Source of the DNA: Bifidobacterium goeldii | GTDB lineage: Bacteria > Actinomycetota > Actinomycetes > Actinomycetales > Bifidobacteriaceae | DNA length: 64,000 bases | Assembly: GCF_003951095.1 (NCBI RefSeq) | Contig: NZ_QXGL01000006.1 | Coordinates: 1-64,000 of the forward strand | Reading direction: 5' to 3' | In this document: piece by piece, positions 8,009 through 19,151 of the stretch | How positions within the stretch are numbered: the stretch's first letter is position 1 | Layout: each line of letters opens with the position of its first letter | Translations under genes and position numbers: made by a program | Notes under the pieces: generated by a model | What the model saw: the letters and a program-made list of their open reading frames with translations, nothing else | The model's database searches: none | What the model was told of the DNA's origin: nothing

Positions 8009-9418
8009 CTATTCGCTGATCGTAAAACCTTGATTTGCTCCGTATTCTTTGAGATCTTTCTGCCACAAAGCAATGCCTGCGGATAGTGACACTTTCTTGC
8101 CGGGTTTTTCAGGCAAGGCAATCGCTTTACCATCTGTTCCGGTAAGGCCCGCATCACGTTTGGCTTTTGCTTCATCGTAGGCTTGGCGTATGTTCTCCCA
8201 TTCATATGCTTTGCCAACGGTCGCGCGGAAATCCGAACGCGCATATACTTCAAACGGCAAGTAACGGTAGCCGGTTGATACCGTTTCAGCAGCCTCAGAC
8301 AGTTCTTTGTTGAATTCTTGGCCGCCAAAATATGGGATGGCAATACCGCGCGAATCCTTAATGGTTGTTTTCCGCAGGAATGCGTCATCACTCAACGTTG
8401 TGTTATCTGCGGGGAACGCACCACCGTCAACACGCTCGTCAATACCAGCTTTGTCATGGCATACGAAATCTACGAAACGGAATGCAGCTTCCGGCTTGCG
8501 CGTCGTGTGCAACACGCCGAGCGCTGAACCGCCATTTTCTGCGTTTGTTGCAGACCCATCAACGGTGGGCATTTGTGTAACTCGCCATAATCCTGCAGTA
8601 CCGGGCACATCAGAAAGCAAGAGCGACGGCATCCACGCGCCAGCAAATACGGATGCGACGCTGCCATCACCGAGTGCTTTCTTCCAACGTTCTGACCATG
8701 TTTGCAAATGAGTATTGACCAGATCCTCATCAATCATGCGTTGCCAGAATTCAGTGAAGGTTTGTGTGCCCTCATCGTCGTGTAAGTTTACGGTCACAGT
8801 CTTACCATCAGACGATGTGCTGAACGGTCGGCCTCCCGCGAGCCAAATCATCGCATCGTAGAAGCTTGCGTCACCAGCATCGGCAGCAATATAGACGCCA
8901 ATTTCTTTGAGTTTTTTAGCGGCTTCGTAGTAATCATCCCATGTTCTAATCTGCGTGGCGTCAACGCCCGCTTGGCGGAACACGTCCTCATTGTAGAAAA
9001 ACGCCATCGGGCCAGAATCCATGGGCAGTGCATACACTTTGCCCGCCAACTGTACGGATGCCCATGTGCCGGGGGTGTAAAAATCACCATATCCAGTGGT
9101 GCGATCGGTAATATCGAGCAGCTGGCCGCTGACTGCGTACTGGGGTAACGCGAAGTATTCGAGCTGCGCTACGTCAGGAGTACCGTAACCGTCTTGGATT
9201 GCGGAGTTGAGATGATCGTAACCGCTGACGTTGTTGAGTTTGACTCGAATGTCTGGATTAGCGGCTTCGAAGCGTTGAATTACCGCTTTCATGCTGGGTT
9301 CCCATGACCAGACGGTGATGGTAGTGCGCGTATCTGACTGTGCGCAGGCAGCGAGAGACAATGCTGCTGCAGCGACGCATATTGCGGATATGATTCGCTT
9401 CGCTCGTCTGAACGCCAT
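8009..9418 (-). CDS. sugar ABC transporter substrate-binding lipoprotein (family 1)
   Basis: A 469-residue extracytoplasmic solute-binding protein. The lipobox LAAC (Cys about 25) after a basic and hydrophobic signal shows lipid anchoring. Family-1 features include TITVWSWEPSMKAVIQRFEAANP at the mature N-terminus, the GKVYALPMDSGPMAFFYNEDVF stretch and a late GGSALGVL segment. It should deliver an oligosaccharide to the MalF/MalG-type permeases encoded upstream in the same direction. It stands downstream of the beta-galactosidase rather than before the permeases, which is unusual. AAGGGG lies 5 bases before the ATG. Substrate is probably a galactoside, by neighbourhood only. Confidence 0.9.
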   Translation of the reverse strand: MAFRRAKRIISAICVAAAALSLAACAQSDTRTTITVWSWEPSMKAVIQRFEAANPDIRVKLNNVSGYDHLNSAIQDGYGTPDVAQLEYFALPQYAVSGQLLDITDRTTGYGDFYTPGTWASVQLAGKVYALPMDSGPMAFFYNEDVFRQAGVDATQIRTWDDYYEAAKKLKEIGVYIAADAGDASFYDAMIWLAGGRPFSTSSDGKTVTVNLHDDEGTQTFTEFWQRMIDEDLVNTHLQTWSERWKKALGDGSVASVFAGAWMPSLLLSDVPGTAGLWRVTQMPTVDGSATNAENGGSALGVLHTTRKPEAAFRFVDFVCHDKAGIDERVDGGAFPADNTTLSDDAFLRKTTIKDSRGIAIPYFGGQEFNKELSEAAETVSTGYRYLPFEVYARSDFRATVGKAYEWENIRQAYDEAKAKRDAGLTGTDGKAIALPEKPGKKVSLSAGIALWQKDLKEYGANQGFTISE

Positions 9419-9488
9419 GATCGCCCCTTGTCTGCCGAACTCATGTGGATACCTACCCGTATGAGTCTACACACCGCCGTTTATACAA

Positions 9489-9520
9489 AGAGGCGCATGA
9501 CGGTATTGTCATGCGCCTCT
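9489..9520 (-). terminator. stem-loop between beta-galactosidase and binding-protein genes
   Basis: A perfect 13-bp stem (AGAGGCGCATGAC with its complement) has a six-base loop and is followed on the minus strand by TTTGTATAAA. A smaller hairpin, GGTAGCCG/CGGCTGCC, lies just upstream at about 9526-9548. It should end or reduce transcription from the beta-galactosidase, giving the binding protein its own level or its own promoter. Confidence 0.75.
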
Positions 9521-9591
9521 ACGCTGGTAGCCGCCGATAACGGCTGCCTGCGTGTGAGCAGTATGTAGTACTGCTTGATCGGGTTACTGCC

Positions 9592-11673
<2,082 letters not shown>

Positions 11674-11715
11674 TTAGGTGAACGTGCCTGCGATGTTGTA
11701 TCGCAGTGTAACGCT

Positions 11716-11828
11716 GATGCGGGCGCCCGGGCGCCTTCACCCGAACGCCCGCATCGGCTGATGTATGTGATATAGGGTACTCGTGCCGGAACCGACGAAA
11801 ACGACGAAAACATCGATTCCGGCATGAG
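11716..11828 (-). other. two hairpins between permease and beta-galactosidase genes
   Basis: GATGCGGGCG (11716-11725) pairs with CGCCCGCATC (11746-11755). CTCGTGCCGGAA (11780-11791) pairs with TTCCGGCATGAG (11817-11828) with one mismatch. The second loop holds two copies of CGACGAAAA in tandem. A further TGCGAT/ATCGCA palindrome with a 5-base spacer lies at 11689-11705 and could be an operator. Together they probably set the ratio of enzyme to permease, and may include a promoter I cannot place. Confidence 0.6.
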
Positions 11829-11845
11829 TATCAATTGGTAGTGGA

Positions 11846-12829
11846 TTACTCCTTGACGGCGCCTGCGGCCAGACCGGACTGCCAGTACTTCTGCAAGCAC
11901 AGGAACGCAATCACCAACGGAATAATCGTAATCAAGCTGCCCGTGATCACCAGGTTCTGGATAGCTTGACCACCAGCAGTAGAGGCTTGATCCTTCCACT
12001 GGTTCAAACCAATCGTCAACGGATACCAGTCAGCATCCTTCAACATAATCAACGGCAGGAAGTAATTATTCCACGTCGCCACAATCGTAAACAACGCAGT
12101 CGTCACAATACCCGGAGCCAACAATGGCAAACTAATCTGCCAGAACGTACGAAACTCCGAAGCACCATCCACGCGAGCAGCCTCCAACAATTCCTGCGGC
12201 ACCGCCTGCTCCGAAAAAATCCACATAAGGTAAAGGCCAAACGGGGAGATGAGGCTCGGGATGATCATAGCCCACGGCGTATTCGTCAAGCCCAGTTTCG
12301 CGAACAGGAGGAACTGCGGGACAGCAAGAGCAATACCAGGCACTGAAATCGCACCAATGATCACTACGAATACTGCATTACGACCCGGGAAACGGAACTT
12401 CGCCAACGCGTAGCCACCCATAATCGCCAACAGTGTGGCACCACCAGCACCAACAATCACGTAAAACAGGGTGTTAATCAACCAACGCGCAAAAATCCCA
12501 TCCTGATACGTAAACACCGTAACAATATTGTCCCACAGCGCGAAACTACGGCCGAAACCCAAACCAAACGTGCTCGTGAAATCAGCCTGCGTCTTCGTCG
12601 CATTCACCGCCAAATACACGAACGGGAACAAGCAATACACCGCAAAAATCGCACACAGGAACGTGAGCAACTTTGAGCGACGCGGATTATTCACATTCGC
12701 AAAACCCGCTTTTTCACTACGTTTCCGCTCGGCTTTTTCGTCAGCCGCTACACGCTTCTGACGAGCCTTCTCAGCCTTACGCGCAGCCCTCTCCTGCTCT
12801 TTCAACGACACACCAGTCGCACTACTCAT
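11846..12829 (-). CDS. sugar ABC transporter permease (MalG-like)
   Basis: A 327-residue inner-membrane permease. About 45 N-terminal residues are highly charged (Lys, Arg, Glu, Ala), then six membrane helices begin near residue 54. The EAA loop EAARVDGASEFRTFWQISLP, which docks on the shared ATPase, is clear. No ATPase gene lies here; in bifidobacteria and related Gram-positives a distant MsiK-type ATPase commonly serves several sugar importers. I choose ATG 12829 because GAGGAG stands 8 bases before it. It works with the MalF-like permease just upstream. Confidence 0.9.
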   Translation of the reverse strand: MSSATGVSLKEQERAARKAEKARQKRVAADEKAERKRSEKAGFANVNNPRRSKLLTFLCAIFAVYCLFPFVYLAVNATKTQADFTSTFGLGFGRSFALWDNIVTVFTYQDGIFARWLINTLFYVIVGAGGATLLAIMGGYALAKFRFPGRNAVFVVIIGAISVPGIALAVPQFLLFAKLGLTNTPWAMIIPSLISPFGLYLMWIFSEQAVPQELLEAARVDGASEFRTFWQISLPLLAPGIVTTALFTIVATWNNYFLPLIMLKDADWYPLTIGLNQWKDQASTAGGQAIQNLVITGSLITIIPLVIAFLCLQKYWQSGLAAGAVKE

Positions 12830-12890
12830 CACGCACACTCCTCAACACTCAAAACCACAGTCACCAGTACAGGTACAGACTCAAGCATCA

Positions 12891-13808
12891 TTACTTCATC
12901 TGCTCCTTCATACTGTTCAACTGCACCGCATACGCAATCGCCATCGTGATCACAGCCATCACAATCGCCAGTGCAGCAGCATAATTACTCTGGTTACCAG
13001 TGAACGACAGGTTATACGCATACATATTCGGCGTGTAATACGTCGTAATCGCATTACCCGGCACCATATTCTGCAAAATCGAAGGCTCATTAAACAACTG
13101 GAACGAACCAATAATCGAAAAAATCACCGTAATCGCCAGAGAACCCCTCAACTCAGGCAGCTTGATGCTCTTCACGATCTGCCACTCCGACGCGCCATCG
13201 ATCGACGCCGCCTCATACAGGGAATGCGGAATCGTAGACAGAGACGAGTAGAAGATCAACATGTTATAACCCGTGAACTCCCACGTCACGATATTACCGA
13301 TCGACGCCAGCAACACCGAAGGAGCAAGCACGTCAATATTCGTACCCAACAAATCATTCAGGCTTCCAACCAAGCCGTATTTAGCACCATACACAAAACC
13401 CCAAATCATGGTCGACACCACAGCAGGCACCGCATACGGCAAAAACGTCGAGATACGGAAAAACTTCGTACCATGAAGCTTCATCGAATCCAACGCCAGA
13501 GCCATCAACGCCGCCAGGCACAACATAATCGGCACCTGAACAATCGTAAACAAAGCAACACGCACCACCGAAGACCAGAACTGCGTATCACCAAACAAAC
13601 GCGCGTAATTCGCAAGCCCCACGAATACCGTGCCACCAATCATCTTCTTCTGAAAGAAACTGATATAGATCGCGTACACAATCGGCACGATAAACACAAA
13701 CACAAACACAACCGCAAACGGCCACATAAACTTCCAACCACGCCAATCAGCACGATGCCGATTCACACGCGCAGAAGACGTACCCGCGGCAACATCAACA
13801 GACGCCAT
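12891..13808 (-). CDS. sugar ABC transporter permease (MalF-like)
   Basis: A 305-residue permease with six predicted helices starting near residue 28, and an EAA loop EAASIDGASEWQIVKSIKLP. A GAAGGAG site precedes the ATG. It is the first gene of the galactoside operon and faces the LacI regulator across about 210 bp. It lacks the long periplasmic loop of E. coli MalF, as expected for the short CUT1 permeases of Gram-positive bacteria. Confidence 0.9.
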   Translation of the reverse strand: MASVDVAAGTSSARVNRHRADWRGWKFMWPFAVVFVFVFIVPIVYAIYISFFQKKMIGGTVFVGLANYARLFGDTQFWSSVVRVALFTIVQVPIMLCLAALMALALDSMKLHGTKFFRISTFLPYAVPAVVSTMIWGFVYGAKYGLVGSLNDLLGTNIDVLAPSVLLASIGNIVTWEFTGYNMLIFYSSLSTIPHSLYEAASIDGASEWQIVKSIKLPELRGSLAITVIFSIIGSFQLFNEPSILQNMVPGNAITTYYTPNMYAYNLSFTGNQSNYAAALAIVMAVITMAIAYAVQLNSMKEQMK

Positions 13809-13887
13809 AACCCTCTCCTTCGAAGGATCAACCCCGCGTATGTGCGACTCGCCACCCTACATTGCAAGGCGATGGACGCACATACAC

Positions 13888-13937
13888 TCCAACAAATGTT
13901 TGCGTTATCATAATATCACCATTGTTGGAATTGTCCA
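13888..13937 (-). promoter_or_regulatory. promoter and candidate LacI operator of the galactoside operon
   Basis: On the minus strand TGGACA (13937-13932) and TATTAT (13915-13910) form a -35/-10 pair with a 16-bp spacer. An inverted repeat, TCCAACAAATG (13888-13898) with CATTGTTGGA (13920-13929), brackets the -10: one arm is inside the spacer, the other is at about +10. That position suits repression by the divergent LacI protein. For the regulator gene itself, TATAAT is at 13973-13978 on the plus strand with no good -35. A TAGGCG/CGCCTA repeat lies at about 13940-13961. Confidence 0.65.
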
Positions 13938-14018
13938 CTTAGGCGTGCGGCAAGTCGCCTATTTGTGTCTACTATAATGGCAGCGAAAACATAGACGTTT
14001 CACATAACAAAGCAGGAA

Positions 14019-15035
14019 ATGATGGATCGCACACAACCGGCATCGATGCAAGATGTCGCCAAAGCCGCCGGCGTTTCGCCACAAACAGTATCACGCGTAG
14101 CTAATGGCAGCACTGCCGTACGCCCGGAAACGCGTCAGCGTGTCGAAGCTGCCATGGAAAAGCTTGGTTACCGACCCAATTATGCTGCGCGCGCGTTGAA
14201 ACATGGTCGTTTCAAAGATGTAGGCGTCGTCATGTTTAACATGACGAATTATGGTAACGCGCGCATTCTCGACGGTATCGCCGGCGCAGCCGTTGACGAA
14301 GGTTATGCCATCACTGTGCATAAGTTCGGCGAAGGCAAAAATCGTACGCTGCAAAGCGCTATTGAACGCATGAAGCAACTGCCTGTTGACGGCGTTATCG
14401 TAATTCTCGAACAGCACATCACTGATTTCGACGAATTCCGTCCAACCAAGGATCTGCCGGTGGTCATTATCTCCGAAGATCCTGCGAACTACTGCCCCAC
14501 TATTGACGCAGATCAATACGGTTGCTCTACAGCAGTTGTTGACTATCTGCTCAGCAAGGGACATAAAACCGTGTATCACATCGCCGGCCCCTCATCCTCG
14601 CGCGCAGCCGAAAGCCGCGCACAAGGCTGGCATGACACGCTTGAACAACTCGGATTGCCAATTCCGCCCACGTATCTTGGCGATTGGGAAGCTGACAGTG
14701 GCTATCAAGCCGGTCTTGCACTCGCACATGACCCCAACTGCACGGCAATTTATGCTGCTAATGATCAGATGGCGTATGGTGCAATGCTGGGATTGCAGGC
14801 GGCTGGCAAACGCGTGCCTGAAGATGTGAGCGTTGTTGGCGTTGATGATTCGCTTGCCGGGCTCGTACCGCGACTGACATTGACCACCATGCGCATGAAG
14901 TTCAATGAGATTGGTCGTGAATCGTTTGCCATGATCAAGCGCATGTGCGAGGGTGCTAAAGTGCCCGCTGGCGTAAAAACCGTTGTGCCAGCAGAACTGG
15001 TGGAACGCAGCTCTGTGCGTGAGCTCGACAATTAA
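14019..15035 (+). CDS. LacI-family transcriptional regulator of the galactoside locus
   Basis: A 338-residue repressor. The N-terminal helix-turn-helix reads MQDVAKAAGVSPQTVSRVAN, followed by the hinge ending in NYAARALKHG and a periplasmic-binding-protein-like effector domain with VIGVDD-type wording (VVGVDDSLAGLVPRLTLTT). The divergent position against the permease-beta-galactosidase genes makes it their likely repressor, probably relieved by a galactoside. A weak AGGA site precedes ATG 14019; an ATG directly after it is an alternative. A very stable hairpin follows the stop. Confidence 0.93.
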   Translation: MMDRTQPASMQDVAKAAGVSPQTVSRVANGSTAVRPETRQRVEAAMEKLGYRPNYAARALKHGRFKDVGVVMFNMTNYGNARILDGIAGAAVDEGYAITVHKFGEGKNRTLQSAIERMKQLPVDGVIVILEQHITDFDEFRPTKDLPVVIISEDPANYCPTIDADQYGCSTAVVDYLLSKGHKTVYHIAGPSSSRAAESRAQGWHDTLEQLGLPIPPTYLGDWEADSGYQAGLALAHDPNCTAIYAANDQMAYGAMLGLQAAGKRVPEDVSVVGVDDSLAGLVPRLTLTTMRMKFNEIGRESFAMIKRMCEGAKVPAGVKTVVPAELVERSSVRELDN

Positions 15036-15056
15036 GCGCATTGCACATCAGCTTCT

Positions 15057-15115
15057 CATGTGATGGTTTGCGCGGATGGTTTGCGCAGTGAATCATCCGC
15101 GCAAACCATCACATG
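15057..15115. terminator. perfect 22-bp hairpin between convergent genes
   Basis: Arms 15057-15078 and 15094-15115 are perfectly complementary over 22 bases with a 15-base loop containing TTTGCGCAGTG. It sits between the LacI gene and the convergent pseudouridine synthase, so it can serve both. No T-run follows on either strand. Confidence 0.8.
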
Positions 15116-15128
15116 CAACTCATAAAGC

Positions 15129-15929
15129 TCAGGCGTTGTGCTGCCCTAACGGTATGCGTGATACGAATGTGCGCAGCTCGCCTGACACCGGGTCGGTGAA
15201 TGATAATCGACGTGCAATCAATTCAAGCGGCTGTGAAAAATCATCGTATGGTCGTTCAACTATCTGCGGGTAAAAATCGTCACCAATAATTGGCAGTCCC
15301 AACGAATTCATGTGTACGCGCAGCTGATGTGTTTTGCCAGTGCGCGGATGCAGCGTGTACGCGCGAATACCAGATTGGTAGCTGACCTGCTCCCCTAGTT
15401 CGATGACTGTTTCCGCATTGACTGCGCCTGGCTCCTCATATGCCTGCAAGATGCCACGATCTTTGACAATGCGCGAACGACGACGCAATGGGAACACGCG
15501 CGGCGATTCCAATCGTTCAATGGTGCCATAACGAGGCCGCTGAATCGGAGCCACAGGCGCTAAACACTCATATGTTTTGGTGGTGCGCCGTTCTTGAAAC
15601 AGCATCTGGTATGCGCCACGCAGCGCAGGATCGCGCACGAATACAACCAGGCCAGCCGTGAGACGATCCAATCGATGTGCAGGCACAATATCTGGCTCAC
15701 CATAGAGTTCCCGTAAGCGAATCAACGCAGTTTCGCGATACCACATGCCGCGTGGCGTAGTGGCCAAAAAATGCGGTTTATCAACAACGATAATCCCCGC
15801 ATCCTCATACAACACATCCAACGCAAACGGAATCCCCGGCTCCTGAACCACCCACCGATGCCGTCGTGTCTGCGTCACGTGATCACCCACTCCCTTAGTT
15901 TCAGCGGCATCCGGGAGTGGTTCGGACAT
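15129..15929 (-). CDS. RluA-family pseudouridine synthase
   Basis: A 266-residue enzyme that isomerises specific uridines in rRNA or tRNA. The catalytic motif HRLDRLTAGLVVF carries the essential Asp, and the C-terminal part has HPRTGKTHQLRVHMNSLG, both characteristic of RluA/RluC/RluD. There is no S4 domain. The ATG at 15929 lies inside the arm of a 29-bp hairpin element and has no ribosome site. A GTG at 15878 (residue 18), after GGGAG, would leave the element wholly outside the gene and is a serious alternative start. Target uridine unknown. Confidence 0.9.
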   Translation of the reverse strand: MSEPLPDAAETKGVGDHVTQTRRHRWVVQEPGIPFALDVLYEDAGIIVVDKPHFLATTPRGMWYRETALIRLRELYGEPDIVPAHRLDRLTAGLVVFVRDPALRGAYQMLFQERRTTKTYECLAPVAPIQRPRYGTIERLESPRVFPLRRRSRIVKDRGILQAYEEPGAVNAETVIELGEQVSYQSGIRAYTLHPRTGKTHQLRVHMNSLGLPIIGDDFYPQIVERPYDDFSQPLELIARRLSFTDPVSGELRTFVSRIPLGQHNA

Positions 15930-16002
15930 ACATTGTTCGACACGCTCCGGGCCGCTCTGGCCAAGTCTTTACGGTCGAACAATGTATGTCCGAACCACTC
16001 CC
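15913..16002 (-). repeat. 29-bp-arm hairpin element, copy 1
   Basis: Arms 15913-15941 and 15974-16002 are perfectly complementary over 29 bases. The 32-base core, read on the minus strand, starts CGTA, has CTTGGCC then GGCC, and ends GAGCGT. Copies 2 and 3 have the same arm length and a similar core (CGTAGGCTTGGC and GCCTTGAGTGT). The left arm covers the annotated start codon of the pseudouridine synthase. Confidence 0.85.
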
Positions 16003-16074
16003 TCCTCAATATGTAACGTTACGTTTCGCCAGATTTACCACGGCCGGATTGAACGTGACATTCCAGCGCAACGA

Positions 16075-16161
16075 GGCGGAGGTCGGCATATGCAATGCTG
16101 GACCGTAGGCTTGGCCGAACGGCCTTGAGTGTGTCCAGCGTTGCATATGCCGACCTCCGCC
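16075..16161 (+). repeat. 29-bp-arm hairpin element, copy 2
   Basis: Arms 16075-16103 and 16133-16161 are complementary over 29 bases with one T/G wobble-type mismatch. The core 16104-16132 begins CGTAGGCTTGGCC, has a GAAC loop closed by GGCC/GGCC and ends GCCTTGAGTGT. Its orientation is opposite to copy 1, 72 bases away. A perfect 10-bp palindrome, GTAACGTTAC, lies between the copies at 16013-16022. This copy is also the only strong hairpin downstream of glmS, so it may act as its terminator. Confidence 0.85.
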
Positions 16162-16230
16162 GGTCATCACGTACAAACCATCTCGCCGTCAATCACCGGC
16201 CATTAAATGGAAACTAACAAAAACCGCCAA

Positions 16231-18123
16231 CTACTCCACGGTTACAGACTTCGCGAGATTGCGCGGCTTATCCACGTCGTAGCCCTTGAGCTTAGCCATA
16301 TCCATTGCAAACAGCTGCAACGGCACCACATCAACGAGCGGGCTCATCAGCGTCGGTGCTTTCGGCCGCCAGAACACGACGTCCGCGTAGCGTTCCACAT
16401 CCGGGTCACCCTCTTCAGCCACGGCGATAATGAACGCGCCACGTGCTCGAACTTCTTCGATGCCGGAGATTACTTTCGCATGCAGTACGTTGCGACCGCG
16501 TTCAGGCGGCACGATGAATACGATCGGTTCGCCTTCATCTACGAGTGCGATCGGGCCGTGCTTGAGCTCGCCGGCTGCGAATCCTTCGGTGAACGTGTAT
16601 GCGATCTCTTTGAGTTTGAGTGCGCCTTCCATCGCTACCGGGTAGCCAACGTGGCGGCCGAGGAATAGGAATGATTTCGCGTTAACCATCTGCTCGGCGG
16701 CTTTTTGCACGGCTTTGGTTTGCGTGTCGAGAATCCACTGGATTTTGCGCGGCATGGCTTTGAGCGAGCCGAGCGTAGCGTGGATTTCGTCGCGGAACAT
16801 TGCGCCTTTGACTTGCGCAAGATACAGGCCGAGCACGTAGGCGGCGGTGATTTGTGCGACGAACGCTTTGGTGGATGCGACGGCGACTTCGGGGCCGGCG
16901 TGCGTGTAGAGTACGGCGTCGGATTCGCGCGGAATGGACGCGCCTTGCGTGTTGCAGATCGCCAGCACCTTGGAGCCCTGTTCGCGCGCGTGACGCAAAG
17001 CCATCAGCGTGTCCATGGTTTCGCCGGACTGTGAGATGGCGACAACAAGCGTGCGCGGCGTCAGAATCGGGTCGCGGTAGCGGAATTCGTGCGCGAGTTC
17101 AACTTCGACTGGAATGCGCACCCAGTGTTCGATCGCGTATTTGGCGACCATGCCCGCGTATGCGGCGGTACCGCACGCGATAACGATGATTTTGTCGATC
17201 GCTTTGAAGTCGTGTTCTTCAATGCGTACTTCATCAAGGTTCAAGTCGCCGTGCTTGTCGAGTCGGCCGAGCAGCGTGCGCTGGACGGCTGCCGGGTCTT
17301 CGTGGATTTCCTTGTCCATAAACGAATCCCAACCGCCTTTTTCAGCGGCGGAAGCATCCCAGTCGACTGTGTATGTTTTTGGATCTTCGATCACGTTGCC
17401 GTCGAAGTCGGTGACGATTACTTTGTCTGCAGAAACGCATACGGCCTGGTCTTGGTCGACTTCGAGCGCGCGCTTGGTGTATGCGACGAATGCGGCTACG
17501 TCGGAGCCGAGGAAGTTCTCGCCGTCGCCGAGACCGACAACGAGTGGTGAATCGTGGCGCGCGCCGACGATGATGTCTGGTTGGCGGCAGTCGGTGGCGA
17601 GGATGGTGAACGCGCCTTCGAGCATGCGTGCGAGGCGGCGTACGGCTTTGAACAGGTCAGGTTTGCCGTCTTCTGCGATGATGCGATCGACGATTTTGCC
17701 GAGCAGTTTTGCGGCAACTTCGGTATCGGTGCTGGAGGAGAATCGGTAACCTTCTGCCTGCAGGTCGAGGCGCAGTTGGGAGGCGTTTTCGATGATGCCA
17801 TTGTGAATGATGGCAACTTTGCCGTCTGCGCTGGTGTGCGGGTGAGCGTTGACGTCGGATGGTTCACCGTTGGTAGCCCAACGCGTGTGACCAATGCCTA
17901 CGGTTGCTGCTGGCATTGGCTTGCGTTCAATGTCTTCGACGAGGTTGGCGAGGCGACCGGCCTTTTTGCGTACGGCTACGCGTTCCATGCCGGGAGCGGA
18001 GAGTGCTACGCCAGCTGAATCATACCCGCGGTATTCGAGTCGTCCTAGTCCTTGCAAACATACTTCAAGGGGTTTGCCGCATGCTGTTGACGGCGATCCT
18101 GCATATCCTACAATTCCACACAT
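16231..18123 (-). CDS. glmS: glutamine-fructose-6-phosphate aminotransferase
   Basis: A 630-residue cytoplasmic enzyme that makes glucosamine-6-phosphate from fructose-6-phosphate and glutamine, the entry to peptidoglycan amino sugars. The N-terminal MCGIVGYAG exposes Cys2, the glutaminase nucleophile. Two SIS sugar-isomerase domains follow (IACGTAAYAG and ISQSGETMDT near the middle, LFLGRHVGYPVAMEGALKLKE later), and the chain ends in the typical KSVTVE. Length is slightly above the E. coli enzyme. No glmS ribozyme-like leader is evident in the upstream 190 bases, which mostly hold the terminator of the neighbouring operon. Confidence 0.97.
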   Translation of the reverse strand: MCGIVGYAGSPSTACGKPLEVCLQGLGRLEYRGYDSAGVALSAPGMERVAVRKKAGRLANLVEDIERKPMPAATVGIGHTRWATNGEPSDVNAHPHTSADGKVAIIHNGIIENASQLRLDLQAEGYRFSSSTDTEVAAKLLGKIVDRIIAEDGKPDLFKAVRRLARMLEGAFTILATDCRQPDIIVGARHDSPLVVGLGDGENFLGSDVAAFVAYTKRALEVDQDQAVCVSADKVIVTDFDGNVIEDPKTYTVDWDASAAEKGGWDSFMDKEIHEDPAAVQRTLLGRLDKHGDLNLDEVRIEEHDFKAIDKIIVIACGTAAYAGMVAKYAIEHWVRIPVEVELAHEFRYRDPILTPRTLVVAISQSGETMDTLMALRHAREQGSKVLAICNTQGASIPRESDAVLYTHAGPEVAVASTKAFVAQITAAYVLGLYLAQVKGAMFRDEIHATLGSLKAMPRKIQWILDTQTKAVQKAAEQMVNAKSFLFLGRHVGYPVAMEGALKLKEIAYTFTEGFAAGELKHGPIALVDEGEPIVFIVPPERGRNVLHAKVISGIEEVRARGAFIIAVAEEGDPDVERYADVVFWRPKAPTLMSPLVDVVPLQLFAMDMAKLKGYDVDKPRNLAKSVTVE

Positions 18124-18215
18124 GGCTCACCAGCCTACCAAGACAACGTAACCGTCATGTGCAGATGCCGTGTGCGCGCCACGCATTGTTATTCTGCGCG
18201 CTGTATCGAAAGCAA

Positions 18216-18265
18216 CAAAAAGGCTGGAGATCATCCTAGAGAATGCTAATGATGATCTACCAGCC
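18216..18265 (-). terminator. terminator of the amino-acid ABC operon
   Basis: GGCTGGAGATCATC pairs with GATGATCTACCAGCC (one bulge); on the minus strand it is followed by TTTTTG. It lies 55 bases after the ATPase stop. Confidence 0.88.
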
Positions 18266-18319
18266 CTGCTTTATTGCTCTGCTGCTTTCCTATCGCCAGT
18301 CACTACTGTTGATTAATGA

Positions 18320-19132
18320 TTACAGCACGTGTTGCAAGAAGTCTTTGAATCGTGGTTCGCTCGGATGATCAATAATCTCTGGGCCGCCTGCTTCTACAAC
18401 CACGCCACCATCCATAAAGACCACTTGGTCAGCGACTTCGCGCGCGAAACCGATCTCGTGCGTGACGACGATCATCGTCATGCCTTCGCGTGCAAGCGAA
18501 AGCATCACGCCCAGCACTTCGCCTACGAGTTCAGGATCCAACGCGGATGTTGGCTCGTCAAACAGCATGATTTCGGGTTTCATCGCAAGCGCACGCGCGA
18601 TGGCAACACGCTGCTGCTGGCCGCCAGACAGTTCAGACGGGTAGTAGTCGAGTCGCTCCCCGAGCCCAACACGATTCAGTTCCATGGTTGCCAGTTCGCG
18701 CGCATCAGACTTGCTCATGTGCTTCACGTGTACGGGTGCTTCCATCACGTTTTCAATAGCGGTCATGTGCGGGAACAGGTTGAAACGTTGGAACACCATG
18801 CCGAGTTTGGAGCGTTGCGCTGCTACAGCCTTATCGTCGAGCGTTTGCAGAATCTCATGGCCGTCCGCATCAGTTTTACCAGTGCGCTTGTAGCCGATGA
18901 GTTCGCCGTCAACTTCAATTTCGCCGCCGGTAAGCGTTTCAAGCTGGTTGATCAGGCGCAGGAACGTGGATTTGCCGGAGCCGGAGGGGCCAAGAATCAC
19001 GGTTACCGTGCCGGGCATTACCGTCAGGTCAACGCCTTTGAGCACATGCAGTGAGCCAAACGCCTTGTGTACGCCGGTTGCTTTGACTGCCGGCGTAAGC
19101 CCGCTGTTCGCGAGTTTTGTAGTGTCAGCCAT
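18320..19132 (-). CDS. polar amino-acid ABC transporter ATPase (GlnQ/HisP-like)
   Basis: A 270-residue ATPase. Walker [10 protein letters not shown] lies near 47-55, the signature LSGGQQQRV and Walker [13 protein letters not shown] follow, and the D-loop and H-loop ([22 protein letters not shown]) are those of the polar amino-acid family. There is an insert of about 20 residues after Walker A ([20 protein letters not shown]) compared with GlnQ. It follows the permease gene by 19 bases, with GAGAGGAAG before the ATG. It energises uptake with the permease upstream. Confidence 0.93.
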   Translation of the reverse strand: MADTTKLANSGLTPAVKATGVHKAFGSLHVLKGVDLTVMPGTVTVILGPSGSGKSTFLRLINQLETLTGGEIEVDGELIGYKRTGKTDADGHEILQTLDDKAVAAQRSKLGMVFQRFNLFPHMTAIENVMEAPVHVKHMSKSDARELATMELNRVGLGERLDYYPSELSGGQQQRVAIARALAMKPEIMLFDEPTSALDPELVGEVLGVMLSLAREGMTMIVVTHEIGFAREVADQVVFMDGGVVVEAGGPEIIDHPSEPRFKDFLQHVL

Positions 19133-19151
19133 TGATACTTCCTCTCCCCGC

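Noticed and set aside
16013..16022. GTAACGTTAC palindrome as a LacI/CcpA-type operator
   Set aside because: Perfect but only 10 bp, between two repeat elements and not tied to a visible promoter; noted with element copy 2 and not called separately.
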